Of a stretch of DNA of 58,947 nucleotides, positions 44,136 through 53,181 are shown piece after piece. Made by a program: the position numbers and the translations under genes. Source of the DNA: Pontibacter ummariensis (GTDB lineage: Bacteria > Bacteroidota > Bacteroidia > Cytophagales > Hymenobacteraceae); assembly GCF_900188175.1 (NCBI RefSeq), contig NZ_FZOQ01000031.1, forward strand, positions 1-58,947. The letters run 5' to 3'. The notes under the pieces were generated by a model. That model worked only from the letters and a program-made list of their open reading frames with translations, did not search any database and was not told the DNA's origin. The stretch's first letter is position 1. The number at the start of each line of letters is the position of its first letter.

Positions 44136-44163
44136 AAGCCCCTCAGATGCTCTTGAGGGGCTT
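44136..44163. terminator. Hairpin next to repeat R1
   Basis: AAGCCCCTCA (44136-44145) pairs with TGAGGGGCTT (44154-44163); T-rich on the plus strand. Confidence 0.6.
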
Positions 44164-44490
44164 TATTAAGGTCTTCGGACACTAATCTGATCCTACACCT
44201 TACCACTCCTTCTTATGCCTCTTAAGTGTCTAGAAGAAGGAGCTACAGCAGCCGTGTTTTTATCACTACCAGTTTGCGTTCCTCCCCTGCTTGGTTTTAA
44301 TCAATGAACCTGTCAATAAGCCACGACTCTTGACCTCCCCCTAAAATCAGACATTCGAGCGTTACGCAATGACCCTTATGAATCCCCCCTCCCTTTCTCA
44401 GGACAGCAGCAACTCAATACAAAGAACCTGCCAGTCTAAAATGAAGCTCTTTTAAAAACCATGCATGCAACGTTTATCCTGTTATAGGTT

Positions 44491-45369
44491 TTATAGAAGA
44501 ATGATAATAACCGAACCGGCAATCATCAACACAGAGCCGACCAGTTTTTTTCGGATCTCAGTCTCTTGAAAGAACCTGTACCCAAGTAGTATACTGACAA
44601 CTGTAGAGAGCTGAAAGAGTGACAGCGCATACCCCACCGGCATGTGCGCAAAGGCGTAATTGGTAGTGAGCTGCATCGTGCCGATACAAAGGATGAGCAA
44701 GCCAAATTGACTTAGGTCCGCTAGTTTAAGCTTGCCTATTTCTTCTTTAAAATCCACTCGATAGAGGAGCAGGAGCATAAAGGAGAAGAGGGCCCCAAAC
44801 CAACACCAGCTGATGAAAGCTGTTGTGGTGGAGGAGAGCAGAATCATTTTCTTCACAAATACGGCTTCTATGGCCGTCAGGACCATGGCCCAAATGCGGT
44901 ACTGAATCTCCTTTCGCTTCAGCAATGCCCAGGAGAAGCCTACGCCCGTTGTGCCTAACACAAAATAGCTGCCATACACAATGAGGGTCATGCCTATTAC
45001 TCCCCAAACACTTGGAATTTCATGAAGCAGAAAAACACCAAAGACAATACTCACTACTGACTTGTAAGAGTTGATAGGGCCAAGCACAGAAAGATCTCCC
45101 TTCTGCAGAGACCTCACCAGAAAGAAATTTCCCAGCGCACCGGCCACACCGTCCGCTACAGCATAAAGCCAGAACGCTGACGGCAGACTGTGCCATGAAA
45201 CTCCAAAACCAAAGACGAGGCACACCAGCGACAGGAGCAGGTAGGTAAGGAAATTAACCAGCAAGGGGTAGTGGCCCTTTGCGGTTAACTGTTTTTGAAA
45301 AACGTTCCCAAGAGGGTTGGAAAGAACCCTTAAGAAGACGGCAATGAAGGTAAGAACAGCAACAGCCAT
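44491..45369 (-). CDS. EamA/DMT-family transporter
   Basis: I use the ATG at 45369; the longer frame would add 22 residues spanning the DeoR-type sites. The 292-residue protein has ten hydrophobic helices in two EamA repeats (ANAL-like NPLGNVFQKQL; SYKSVVSIVFGVFLLHEIPSVWG), with GYALSLFQLSTVVSILLGYRFFQE in the second. DMT carriers move sugars, amino acids or nucleosides. It is divergent from the DeoR gene and probably its target. Confidence 0.85.
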   Translation of the reverse strand: MAVAVLTFIAVFLRVLSNPLGNVFQKQLTAKGHYPLLVNFLTYLLLSLVCLVFGFGVSWHSLPSAFWLYAVADGVAGALGNFFLVRSLQKGDLSVLGPINSYKSVVSIVFGVFLLHEIPSVWGVIGMTLIVYGSYFVLGTTGVGFSWALLKRKEIQYRIWAMVLTAIEAVFVKKMILLSSTTTAFISWCWFGALFSFMLLLLYRVDFKEEIGKLKLADLSQFGLLILCIGTMQLTTNYAFAHMPVGYALSLFQLSTVVSILLGYRFFQETEIRKKLVGSVLMIAGSVIIILL

Positions 45370-45410
45370 TTTAAGAATGGTTTTAAGAGAAACAACTCCA
45401 AGTGACAGTT

Positions 45411-45615
45411 TGCAATATATTGCATTTGCTTGCAATATACACCAACTAGCGGCAAGTAGTTTGTAGAATTATATAGGAAAGCGGTATTGGTAGCCCAATC
45501 TTTGAACAGAAAATGTAAATTGATTATCAGTACATTATACAAAATAAGCAGTTTATTATTCGTTAAGGAGGTGAGAAAAATCAACCCTCACAATTGCAAT
45601 TTGTTGCAATATATT
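45411..45615. promoter_or_regulatory. TTGCAATATA-type operator cluster between EamA and DeoR genes
   Basis: Four related sites in the divergent gap: the palindrome TGCAATATATTGCA (45411-45424), TGCAATATA (45431-45439), TTGCAAT (45594-45600) and TTGCAATATATT (45604-45615). A -7 box TATTTTTG for deoR lies at 45619-45626. Direct and inverted repeats of this kind are typical of DeoR-family operators. Confidence 0.6.
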
Positions 45616-45642
45616 TCTTATTTTTGCTTTATACCTAATTAT

Positions 45643-46392
45643 ATGTTTAAAGAAGAGCGCTTACAACTCATCCTGGATTCAACTAACCGGGAGCGGAAGG
45701 CATCTTTCACTGCCCTAAGCAAGCTTTGCCGGGTATCGGAAGACACCATCCGGAGGGATATAAAGGAGCTGGCCGAACAGGGATTGCTTAAGGCCGTGAG
45801 GGGCGGCGCCATCGCACACTCTCCCATCCCCCATCATTACCGTGACCGGGAGAAGCATATTGTCCATGAAAAGGTAGTGATTGCCAACAAGGCACAGTCA
45901 TTCTTGAAAGATGGACAGGTAGTTATTTTTGACGGTGGCACCTCTGCCGTGGAGGTGGCGCGTCACTTGGACCGCGCTTTAAGGATCACGGCGGTCACTA
46001 ACAGTTTTCCCGTGGCGAGTCTTTTAGAAGACCACCCCAGTGCAGAAGTCATCTTTTTGGGAGGCAGGCTAGATAAGCCTTCCTTTACCACCAGGGGCTA
46101 CGACACCGCGAAAGCCCTGGAGGAAATACGGGCAGATGTGTGCCTGCTGGGCGTTTGCAGCATTCACCAAAGGCTGGGTTTGACAGTCATGGATTATGAA
46201 GATGCGCAACTGAAGAAGGTCATGGCTGCCAATTCAGAAAAAGTGTTCGCTTTGGCAAACCTGGAGAAGATCAATACGGCTGAAAACTACTTTGTCTGTC
46301 CGGTAGGCACTTTAGATACTATCATCACCGAGGTAGAACCAAGCCATGAAAAGTTAAAAACTTATCAGAAAATGGGCATCAACATTGCGTAA
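45643..46392 (+). CDS. DeoR/GlpR-family transcriptional regulator
   Basis: Start at ATG 45643 (MFKEERLQLILDST), after a -7 box; 249 residues. N-terminal helix-turn-helix with FTALSKLCRVSEDTIRRDIKEL (about 15-45) and an effector domain (about 70-245) with VIFDGGTSAVEVARHL, EVIFLGGRLDKPSF and the closing LDTIITEVEP, the sugar-phosphate-isomerase-like fold. Members sense phosphorylated sugars. It is divergent from the EamA carrier with repeated sites between, so autoregulation and control of that carrier are inferred. Confidence 0.9.
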   Translation: MFKEERLQLILDSTNRERKASFTALSKLCRVSEDTIRRDIKELAEQGLLKAVRGGAIAHSPIPHHYRDREKHIVHEKVVIANKAQSFLKDGQVVIFDGGTSAVEVARHLDRALRITAVTNSFPVASLLEDHPSAEVIFLGGRLDKPSFTTRGYDTAKALEEIRADVCLLGVCSIHQRLGLTVMDYEDAQLKKVMAANSEKVFALANLEKINTAENYFVCPVGTLDTIITEVEPSHEKLKTYQKMGINIA

Positions 46393-46504
46393 TAAGCCCA
46401 GACAGTCAGACTGACAGGAAGAAGCTTTCAAAGCAAGCCTTCATATCCCCGAGCGCTGCAAAACAACAGGGCAGACGCCGACAAAATAAATAGTTGTAGA
46501 AGAA

Positions 46505-47959
46505 ATGGAACGAAGAAACTTTTTAGCTAATCTGGCTGGCTTGGGCATACTGTCCTTGGTAAAGCCATTTTCCGTGTTCAGCAAAACCGTCGCTGTCTCG
46601 GGTGATTACACCATCGAGCAGTTTGAGGATATGGGGCTGGCGCACTTCTCCTATGCTGTTATTGCCGACGGTAAAATGATGGTCATAGACCCACAGCGGG
46701 ATCCACAGATCTACTATGATTATGCGCAAAAGAACAATGCCAAGATTGTAGGTGTTATTGAAACGCACCCGCATGCGGATTTTGTGAGTTCGCACCTGGA
46801 AATTTACAAGAAGCTCAAAGTGCCTATCTACTCCAGCAGCCTGACAAAGCCCAACTATCCTGCAACTGCTTTTGATGATGGAGACATCATCAAGCTGTCC
46901 GACAAAATAGGCTTCCGTTCCATGCACACGCCGGGCCATGCGCCGGATCATATATCAGCCGTATTGTTTGGTATCGGAAAAGATATAGCCGTGTTTACAG
47001 GCGACTCTCTGCTCTTTGGCGACGTGGGCCGACCGGACCTGCGCGACTTCTCCAATAATATCGAGACGCAAAGACAGCGGCTGGCGGAGATGATGTATGA
47101 CACGATCCATGGGAAGTTCGCAAAGCTGAAGGATGATGTGCTGGTCTATCCGGCACACGGCGCGGGCTCCTTGTGTGGCAGGTCCATTCGAAAAGCGTCC
47201 AGCTCCACAATTGGCTATGAAAAGCAGCATAACTACGCCTTCGAGAAAAGGACTAAAGCCGAGTTTGTCTCCTTGCTGCTAAGCGACCAGCCTTTTATTC
47301 CGCAGTACTTCTCATATGATGTTAAACTGAACATCAAAGGTGCTCCTGATGTAAAGTTCAGTATTTCCAAAATAAAGCGCCTGCCTAAGAATTATCAACC
47401 AGATGCAAAGGCGCTGATCATTGATAGCCGCCCGGCATCGGCCTTCAAGGCATCCTACTTACCTAATGCCATCAACATCCAGGGCGGTGGCGCGTTCGAG
47501 ACCTGGTTGGGCAGCATAGTGGCCCCTGATGCTGCCTTTTATCTGGTTGCCGGGGATGAGGAGGGGCTGGAGACTGCTATAAGGAGGGCTGCTTCCATTG
47601 GATACGAAGCCAACATAAAAGGCGCTTTTGTATATGATGCAAAGGACGGAAAGCAGTTTGCTGCCTTCGACAGAAGCACCTTCCATCCCGAAGAGGACAA
47701 GTACACCTACCTGGACGTGAGAACAGGGAAAGAGGTAAAGGAGGCGAGCGTTTTCAAGAACAGCATCAATATTCCGTTGCAGGAGCTGAGTCAGCGCATT
47801 TCAGAGGTACCGACTGGAAAGCCCGTCCTCGTAAACTGTGCATCCGGCTACCGTTCCGCTGCGGCAAGCAGTATGCTTAAGAAACTACTGCCTGCCGTAC
47901 AGGTGTATGACTTAGGTGCCGCCGTGGTAGACTACAAAAACACAGAAGCCAAAAAGTAA
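46505..47959 (+). CDS. Exported MBL-fold/double-rhodanese protein, persulfide dioxygenase-like (third copy)
   Basis: A 484-residue paralogue with an added N-terminal leader MERRNFLANLAGLGILSL, resembling a Tat signal (twin Arg, FL, hydrophobic stretch). The MBL domain follows with ETHPHADFVSSH (His88, His90, Asp92, His97) and TGDSLLFGDVGRPD, then two rhodanese domains, the last with NCASGYRSA (Cys445). It is closest to the second copy at 16-17 kb. Export would place it in the periplasm. It has no copy of the operator. A DeoR gene lies upstream, a secreted unknown downstream. Confidence 0.82.
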   Translation: MERRNFLANLAGLGILSLVKPFSVFSKTVAVSGDYTIEQFEDMGLAHFSYAVIADGKMMVIDPQRDPQIYYDYAQKNNAKIVGVIETHPHADFVSSHLEIYKKLKVPIYSSSLTKPNYPATAFDDGDIIKLSDKIGFRSMHTPGHAPDHISAVLFGIGKDIAVFTGDSLLFGDVGRPDLRDFSNNIETQRQRLAEMMYDTIHGKFAKLKDDVLVYPAHGAGSLCGRSIRKASSSTIGYEKQHNYAFEKRTKAEFVSLLLSDQPFIPQYFSYDVKLNIKGAPDVKFSISKIKRLPKNYQPDAKALIIDSRPASAFKASYLPNAINIQGGGAFETWLGSIVAPDAAFYLVAGDEEGLETAIRRAASIGYEANIKGAFVYDAKDGKQFAAFDRSTFHPEEDKYTYLDVRTGKEVKEASVFKNSINIPLQELSQRISEVPTGKPVLVNCASGYRSAAASSMLKKLLPAVQVYDLGAAVVDYKNTEAKK

Positions 47960-47974
47960 GGCCATTACTTGAAC

Positions 47975-48016
47975 AGCATAGCCTGGCTCTACAAAAGCCA
48001 CCTACCAGGCTGTGCT
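47975..48016 (+). terminator. Hairpin after the third MBL-rhodanese gene
   Basis: AGCATAGCCTGG (47975-47986) and CCAGGCTGTGCT (48005-48016), one G-T pair in 12; short T run. Lies 16 bp after the stop. Confidence 0.5.
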
Positions 48017-48130
48017 ATTTGCTGGCCATGCTGTACCGGCCTTCTATATAAGCAGAAGTAAAAGAGACTAATTAGAATGACGTAGCCTGTGTTACCTAAA
48101 TGAAGCCTTTCACAACATAATGTATTGTAT

Positions 48131-48721
48131 ATGAAAAAAACACTTATTACCGCTGTTCTGGCGCTTGTAAGCGCTGGCGCCTTCGCACAGGCGAACGTGC
48201 CTTCCTCAGAGGCCCAGATTAAAGGCGCCGTACTGGCTGCCCCTTCCGATAAAAGAGCGGGTGCCACCGTTTTCGGCTACAATGCAAAGGGGGAGTTTGT
48301 GCAACTAAGAAAAGGAACAAACGAAATGGTTTGCCTGGCGGATGACCCTAATCAGAAAGGCTTCTCAACTGCCTGCTATCATCAGGACCTGGAGCCTTTT
48401 ATGGCCCGTGGGCGGGAGCTAAGAAAAGCGGGGAAGAGCAACCAGGAGATTTTTGAGATGCGGGAGCAGGAAGCCAAAAGCGGAAAACTGGCTATGCCGA
48501 AGCAGGCTTCTACCCTGTTCGTCTACGCAGCCCCTGAGGAAAACTACGACAGCTCAACCGGCGAAGTGAAAGAAGGGTATCTGCGTTACGTGGTGTACAT
48601 ACCTTACGCCACGGCAGAAAGCACCGGCCTGCCCCTGAAGCCCCAGGCACCCGCTATGCCCTGGATCATGCATCCAGGTACGCATGGCGCGCATATCATG
48701 ATCAACCCTCCTCAACAATAA
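48131..48721 (+). CDS. Secreted protein of unknown function
   Basis: ATG 48131 is chosen over TTG 48125 because MKKTLITAVLALVSAGAFAQ is a clean signal peptide ending in AFAQA. The 176-residue mature protein has a beta-rich part (VFGYNAKGEFVQLRKGTNEMVCL), a Cys pair (MVCLADD and TACYHQ), and a helical charged middle FMARGRELRKAG, ending with HPGTHGAHIMINPP. No named domain is recognised. It lies 170 bp after the exported MBL-rhodanese gene on the same strand, possibly related to it. Confidence 0.72.
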   Translation: MKKTLITAVLALVSAGAFAQANVPSSEAQIKGAVLAAPSDKRAGATVFGYNAKGEFVQLRKGTNEMVCLADDPNQKGFSTACYHQDLEPFMARGRELRKAGKSNQEIFEMREQEAKSGKLAMPKQASTLFVYAAPEENYDSSTGEVKEGYLRYVVYIPYATAESTGLPLKPQAPAMPWIMHPGTHGAHIMINPPQQ

Positions 48722-48810
48722 GTTCTAAAGCACCGCTAGGTTTATCAACTGCAGATTTATAAAACTCAAATTGATTAAAATAATCAGATAGCAGATTAAA
48801 TTGGCATACC

Positions 48811-48861
48811 CACAAAGGCTGCAGGGCAGGCGTATTCATTCACTGCTCTGCAGCCTTTGTG
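48811..48861. terminator. Hairpin at the end of the AraC gene
   Basis: CACAAAGGCTGCAG (48811-48824) pairs exactly with 48848-48861, with an additional inner GCAG/CTGC. It overlaps the last codons of the AraC gene and lies beyond the secreted-protein gene, so it may end both. Confidence 0.6.
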
Positions 48862-49729
48862 ATAAGAGGCTATTTTGGTAGTCTGTTATAAATTCAGTAG
48901 TCGTAAGTCCCGTCTGCGTCTTGAAAAAGCGCATCAGGTGATTGGGTTCCGAGAAATTCAGTTGATATGCTATTTCGCTAACCGTCGAATTCGAAAACAT
49001 CAGAAGATTCTTAATTTCAAAAAGCAACCGTTGTTTAAGTAAATGGGTAGCTGTGACGCTAAACTGCCCTTGTACCGCTTTGTTCAACGCTATTCTGCTG
49101 ATTCCCATCAACGAAGCGTAATCATTTATTCGCCGTTTCTCTTTTATATGAACCTCTAGAAGTCTTTTAAACTGATAAGCAAAATTGTTCTGCGGCTTAT
49201 CAAGAGGCAGATGGTTGTGTCTGGCATAATACCGGTTGAGCTTCAGCAGTAAATAGTACAAAAGAGAACGAATAATATGATCACTGTCATATATCGGCTT
49301 TTTTAGTTCCGAAGCTATTTCTGATAAAGATTCGCAGAATTTCTGAATATCCTCACTTTGAACCGCCATGCTCAGCGGATAATCCAGTTGGTAAAAATAA
49401 AGCAGTCGGTAAGTAAACAATTTGTCGGCAAAAAACTCATTTAAAAACTCTTCCTGAAAAATAAGGAATGTAAATTCTAGATGATGAGGATCTAGTCTCC
49501 ACTGTCTTTTCTGAAAGGGAGAAATAAAGACAATGGTGTTGTCGGTGACATCAATTCTTCGCTGATTTAAGACCAGGTACCCCTTCGCTTTCTTGAAGAA
49601 TAGAATTTCGAAATAGTCAGTATTGTAAAAATCCGTGAAAGTATAATTCTCTTTCAGTTCATGGCCTGAGGCTACTTTAAGTAAAAAATCTACCCCACAC
49701 TCGGTTTTATTGAATCTTATGGTTTTCAA
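48836..49729 (-). CDS. AraC-family transcriptional regulator
   Basis: A 297-residue regulator: N-terminal cupin-like effector domain (about 30-150: DYFEILFFKKAKGYLVLN, DNTIVFISPFQKRQWRLD) and a C-terminal AraC HTH pair (about 190-290) with YASLMGISRIALNKAVQ and SEIAYQLNFSEPNHLMRFFKTQTGLT. Both DNA-reading helices are intact. It is divergent from the isochorismatase gene, 313 bp apart, which is a likely target. Confidence 0.9.
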   Translation of the reverse strand: MKTIRFNKTECGVDFLLKVASGHELKENYTFTDFYNTDYFEILFFKKAKGYLVLNQRRIDVTDNTIVFISPFQKRQWRLDPHHLEFTFLIFQEEFLNEFFADKLFTYRLLYFYQLDYPLSMAVQSEDIQKFCESLSEIASELKKPIYDSDHIIRSLLYYLLLKLNRYYARHNHLPLDKPQNNFAYQFKRLLEVHIKEKRRINDYASLMGISRIALNKAVQGQFSVTATHLLKQRLLFEIKNLLMFSNSTVSEIAYQLNFSEPNHLMRFFKTQTGLTTTEFITDYQNSLLSQRLQSSE

Positions 49730-50042
49730 TTCTTTATTCTGTTTTTTTTACACTAAACGATTAAGGACTTCAAACTAGTTAACATAGTCTCGCATAGCTA
49801 CCGGTTTATAGGTAGATTAACTTTCCGACCTTGAAACCAAAAAAAAGAGGCCTATGCCTGAGAGCCTGGAACTGGAGAGCTTCCTTATGGCACTCTGTTT
49901 CCCAAAAAAAGAGAGTGACTACCACAGCAAATATAACAACAGGTTATCAAAATGGTATCAATTCATATTCATTTGGTAGAAGTTAGGTTACAACAACCCG
50001 CTAATTTTGCTTCATGATTTTAACTTAGCTAGTCAGAACAAA
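49730..50042. other. Divergent gap between AraC and isochorismatase genes
   Basis: About 310 bp, A/T-rich near the AraC start. No -7 box is certain. AraC operator sites would be expected here but no repeat stands out. Confidence 0.45.
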
Positions 50043-50588
50043 ATGAGCAAAGCATTAATTGTCATCGACATCCAAAACGATTATTTTGAAAATGGAGCAA
50101 TGGAACTTGTAGGAGCATTGCAAGCCAGTGAAAATGCAAAACAGCTATTGACAAAGTTCCGCAACGAAAACTTGCCAATCGTACACGTTCAACATATTGG
50201 TATGTCTCCAGACGCTACATTCTTTCTGCCTGATACAAAAGGAGCAGAGATTCACAAAAACGTGAAGCCTGAGGACGGTGAAAAACTGATTGTAAAATAC
50301 TACCCGAATAGCTTCAAAGAGACAGACCTTTTAGACCACCTCAAATCATTGGGTGTTACAGAGTTGGTGTTCACAGGCATGATGACGCACATGTGTATCG
50401 ATGCAACTGTAAGAGCTGCAAGAGACTTCGGTTTTAAATGCACAGTCATCGGAGATGCCTGTGCAACGCGAGACCTTGAAGTAAAAGGAGCTCATGTAAA
50501 GGCTGCCGATGTGCAAACTGCATTCTTAGCAGCATTAACCTTTTTTTATGCTAACATCCAGAATACGAAAGAGTATTTGGCAGTTTAA
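50043..50588 (+). CDS. Isochorismatase-family cysteine hydrolase
   Basis: The ATG at 50043 starts MSKALIVIDIQNDYF; the frame extends upstream with residues unlike the family. In 181 residues the catalytic triad is visible: Asp9 (IDIQND), Lys85 (IVKYYPNSF) and Cys118 (MTHMCIDATVRAA), plus the cis-peptide GMMTH. The family hydrolyses amides or esters such as nicotinamide or maleamate. The divergent AraC gene probably controls it. Confidence 0.88.
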   Translation: MSKALIVIDIQNDYFENGAMELVGALQASENAKQLLTKFRNENLPIVHVQHIGMSPDATFFLPDTKGAEIHKNVKPEDGEKLIVKYYPNSFKETDLLDHLKSLGVTELVFTGMMTHMCIDATVRAARDFGFKCTVIGDACATRDLEVKGAHVKAADVQTAFLAALTFFYANIQNTKEYLAV

Positions 50589-50950
50589 TTGACGCCATAC
50601 TTTTTGAGTGATTTAGAATGGGTTGGAATTTTTGTTCCAACCCATTTTTACTTAAATCAAGGATAGACGCTTTAGTAGAACATAATCACAGCACCCCCAG
50701 ATTGTCTCGCAGTTAACACAGCCAACAACATTACCGGATTTGCTATTAAATAAGGCATAGCACTTCCGCCATTCTTTGGAAAAAGTTACTTCCATTATCA
50801 AAATGGTAGAATGGAACATAAAAAAGGTAGTCCTTCCCGCAAGCTGAGAAAGTAATTTTGTGAACGGTTATAAAATTCAGCCACACCTTTTTTTAGAAGG
50901 GTTAGGAGTTATTTGGAACCAACAGAAATATAAATTAATCACGCTTTGAA
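50589..50950. other. Gap between isochorismatase and monooxygenase genes
   Basis: About 360 bp holding a terminator (50617-50650) and otherwise nothing recognisable. Confidence 0.5.
50617..50650 (+). terminator. Intrinsic terminator after the isochorismatase gene
   Basis: AATGGGTTGGAA (50617-50628) and TTCCAACCCATT (50635-50646) with a TTTTT loop and tail; perfect 12-bp stem. Confidence 0.85.
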
Positions 50951-52057
50951 ATGAATAACATAGACTCAACAAAAGGCAACGGGGTAAAAGGAACTCGCCG
51001 GGGAAACGCTCCTGTGCCGCTCTCCATACTTGATTTTGTAGTTACTGGTAAAGGATATTCGGCAATAGAAGCTCTGGAGGCAAGTCTAAAGCTTGCCCGC
51101 TTGGTAGATCGCCGCGGATTTACCCGTTACTGGGTGGCTGAGCACCATGCCATGCCCGGTGTTGCGACGTCTTCTCCGCCCATACTACTCTCGCGCCTTA
51201 TAGGCGAAACCAGACAGATACGCCTTGGATCGGGAGGAATGATGTTGCCTAACTTCCCCCCTTTGGTAGTCGCCGAGCAGTTTGGCTTGCTGGAAGCACT
51301 TGCACCCGGCCGTATTGACTTAGGCTTGGGGCGTGCTCCAGGTACAGACGGCTATACAGCTACGGCATTGCGACGCGGCAATATAAGTGTTGAGAATTTT
51401 CCGGAGCAGCTGGAAGAGCTGTTTAGCTTTCTCGATGATGATTTTCCAGAGGATGATCCTTATATAGATAAAGTCTATGCTGTGCCCGGACCTGGACAGG
51501 ATCGTGAGAACGGTGTATCCCGGTCATTTCAGCACCCTCCGGTTTGGCTTTTAGGTTCCTCAGGCTATTCGGCTAAACTTGCAGGACAGAGGGGCTTGCC
51601 ATTTGCATTCGCCGCTCAGCTGGCACCCGAAAACCTCATGATGGCCTTCGAGATTTACCGAAAAAACTTTAAGCCTTCACATATGCTCGAAAAACCTTAT
51701 GCAATGGTTTGTTTTGGTGTATTCGCAGCTGAAGACGAAAACGAGGCCTATCGTCAGTCCCGGTCGTTTGCCCATAGCATGATGAGAATGATGTATAGAA
51801 AGTCCTATGTACTTCCCTCCCCGGAAGAGGTGGAAGACTATCAATATGACGAGCTTGAACTCAGGACGATCAATATGTGGAACAACAAAGTGCTTTACGG
51901 AACCCCGGAACAGGTGGTGGAAAAACTCAACCATTATCAGGAAACAACGCAGGCTGATGAATTGATGATACTGAATCTTGGCCATTCTCCATCCGCGATT
52001 TTCCGTTCGGCTGAACTCATAGCCGATGCCTATGAGATGCCTGATTTAACGACTTAG
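50951..52057 (+). CDS. Luciferase-like flavin monooxygenase
   Basis: A 368-residue bacterial-luciferase-like monooxygenase of the MsnO8 type: PVPLSILDFVVTGKGYSA, ALEASLKLARLVDRRGFTRYWVAEHHAMPGVATSSP, GSGGMMLPNFPPLVVAEQFGLLEAL, and GRIDLGLGRAPGTD. The N-terminal 18 residues are charged and may be extra. Such enzymes use reduced FMN and oxygen on organic substrates. A terminator follows at 52100-52146. No partner reductase is in view. Confidence 0.88.
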   Translation: MNNIDSTKGNGVKGTRRGNAPVPLSILDFVVTGKGYSAIEALEASLKLARLVDRRGFTRYWVAEHHAMPGVATSSPPILLSRLIGETRQIRLGSGGMMLPNFPPLVVAEQFGLLEALAPGRIDLGLGRAPGTDGYTATALRRGNISVENFPEQLEELFSFLDDDFPEDDPYIDKVYAVPGPGQDRENGVSRSFQHPPVWLLGSSGYSAKLAGQRGLPFAFAAQLAPENLMMAFEIYRKNFKPSHMLEKPYAMVCFGVFAAEDENEAYRQSRSFAHSMMRMMYRKSYVLPSPEEVEDYQYDELELRTINMWNNKVLYGTPEQVVEKLNHYQETTQADELMILNLGHSPSAIFRSAELIADAYEMPDLTT

Positions 52058-52099
52058 GATATATTGAATCTGATTGTCGAAAGAGTCATCGCCTGAAGC

Positions 52100-52146
52100 A
52101 ATCCAAAAAGCCGAACCACCTTCTGAGTGGTTCGGCTTTTTGGATT
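52100..52146. terminator. Bidirectional terminator with 20-bp stem
   Basis: AATCCAAAAAGCCGAACCAC (52100-52119) pairs perfectly with 52127-52146 around a seven-base loop. Poly-A and poly-T parts suit both the monooxygenase gene and the convergent Nudix gene. Confidence 0.9.
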
Positions 52147-52189
52147 CAGATGATGGAACAGTTTATTGTTTCAATCTTTAGTTACCAAT

Positions 52190-52822
52190 CTACATCCTTT
52201 GAAGCATTTGTCGGAACTCGGATAGGATCATGGAAGTTGCACCCCAGATGACATGACCACTCAGGTTCATTACAGGGACCTCTATGCCTCCTGTGGTTGG
52301 TAATGCCATCATCTCCGGTTGCTCACTCAAAGAAAGAAATCTAGAGACGGGGCACTCGATATAGTCCGCAACTTCCGACTTCTGAAGATAGAATGTGGGG
52401 TTTCTTTTTGTATACGAGATGAAAGGATACACATAAAAATTGCTTGGTGGCACGTACACCGGTGACATTTCCCTTATGATACGGATATCCTGCCTGTCTA
52501 TTCCAACTTCTTCATGGGATTCACGAAGTGCCGTCTCTGCGAATGAAGATTCGAAATGCTCCTTTTGCCCCCCGGGCAGAGCAACTTCTCCACTGTGTTT
52601 ATCATGTTTATATCGCTTCCGCACAATTAATGGAAAGCACCATTCACCGTTTTTTTGATACAAGATGATGTTCACAGCTGCGAATCTCGGGCTTCTCAAC
52701 ATGATGTCCTCGTAAGACAAAACAGGAACGATAGTGGGTTTGTAAGTCTGATGTGCATCTGGCATTAAGGTCACTTCTTTTATTTTCCTGAGCAATTGTC
52801 TTACTGATGCACTTCTGTCCAT
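52190..52822 (-). CDS. Nudix hydrolase (CoA diphosphatase type)
   Basis: A 210-residue Nudix protein with the box GGQKEHFESSFAETALRE followed by EEVG (residues about 84-107, all consensus Glu present) and the NuCoA-like pattern LPGG before it. It resembles CoA diphosphatases (YeaB/NudL), which cut CoA and its thioesters. Downstream half has a PVYVPPSNFYVYPFI strand typical of the group. Confidence 0.85.
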   Translation of the reverse strand: MDRSASVRQLLRKIKEVTLMPDAHQTYKPTIVPVLSYEDIMLRSPRFAAVNIILYQKNGEWCFPLIVRKRYKHDKHSGEVALPGGQKEHFESSFAETALRESHEEVGIDRQDIRIIREMSPVYVPPSNFYVYPFISYTKRNPTFYLQKSEVADYIECPVSRFLSLSEQPEMMALPTTGGIEVPVMNLSGHVIWGATSMILSEFRQMLQRM

Positions 52823-53052
52823 AGTTTAGATGCTTTGAATGGTACAGGAAATTTGCTCAAGCCTCTCCCTGTTTATATCGTGGATTAAAATCATTTATTT
52901 ACAAGATACGCATCAATAGCAACTTGTAAATACACTTCATTTTCTCCAAGCCCAGCTTACTCACTGTTGGCGTCCGCTTATCCCTTCGCCTCAATTCCTT
53001 TCCTCTCACCTTGGCCTTGATAAACAGGTAATCATTTGCAGAAGAGGGAGTT

Positions 53053-53138
53053 CACTGCCCCTCTCTTACCTTCAGATAATTATCCACAGTCTCAAGATCA
53101 TCGTGGACATGGTTCGATAGTTCACTCCTTCGGTCTAC
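53053..53138 (-). repeat. Dispersed repeat R2 (RRSELSN reading frame)
   Basis: Minus-strand frame VDRRSELSNHVHDDL then TVDNYLKVREGQ and a TGA at 53053-53055. Aligns with R3 across DL--VD-YL with silent third-position changes. Confidence 0.6.
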
Positions 53139-53144
53139 TACAGC

Positions 53145-53181
53145 AAAGAAGCCGCTCCATGTTAAATGGAGCGGCTTCTTT
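53145..53181. terminator. Hairpin next to repeat R2
   Basis: AAAGAAGCCGCTCCAT (53145-53160) pairs perfectly with 53166-53181. Its core AAGCCGCTCCATGTT is nearly the same as that of the hairpin at 37608-37638. Confidence 0.75.

Larger units (their letters stand above)
43822..44490. other. Intergenic stretch with repeat R1 and a terminator
   Basis: About 670 bp upstream of the LytTR gene and downstream of EamA. It contains repeat R1 (44048-44131) and a terminator (44136-44163). No gene is accepted. Confidence 0.5.
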
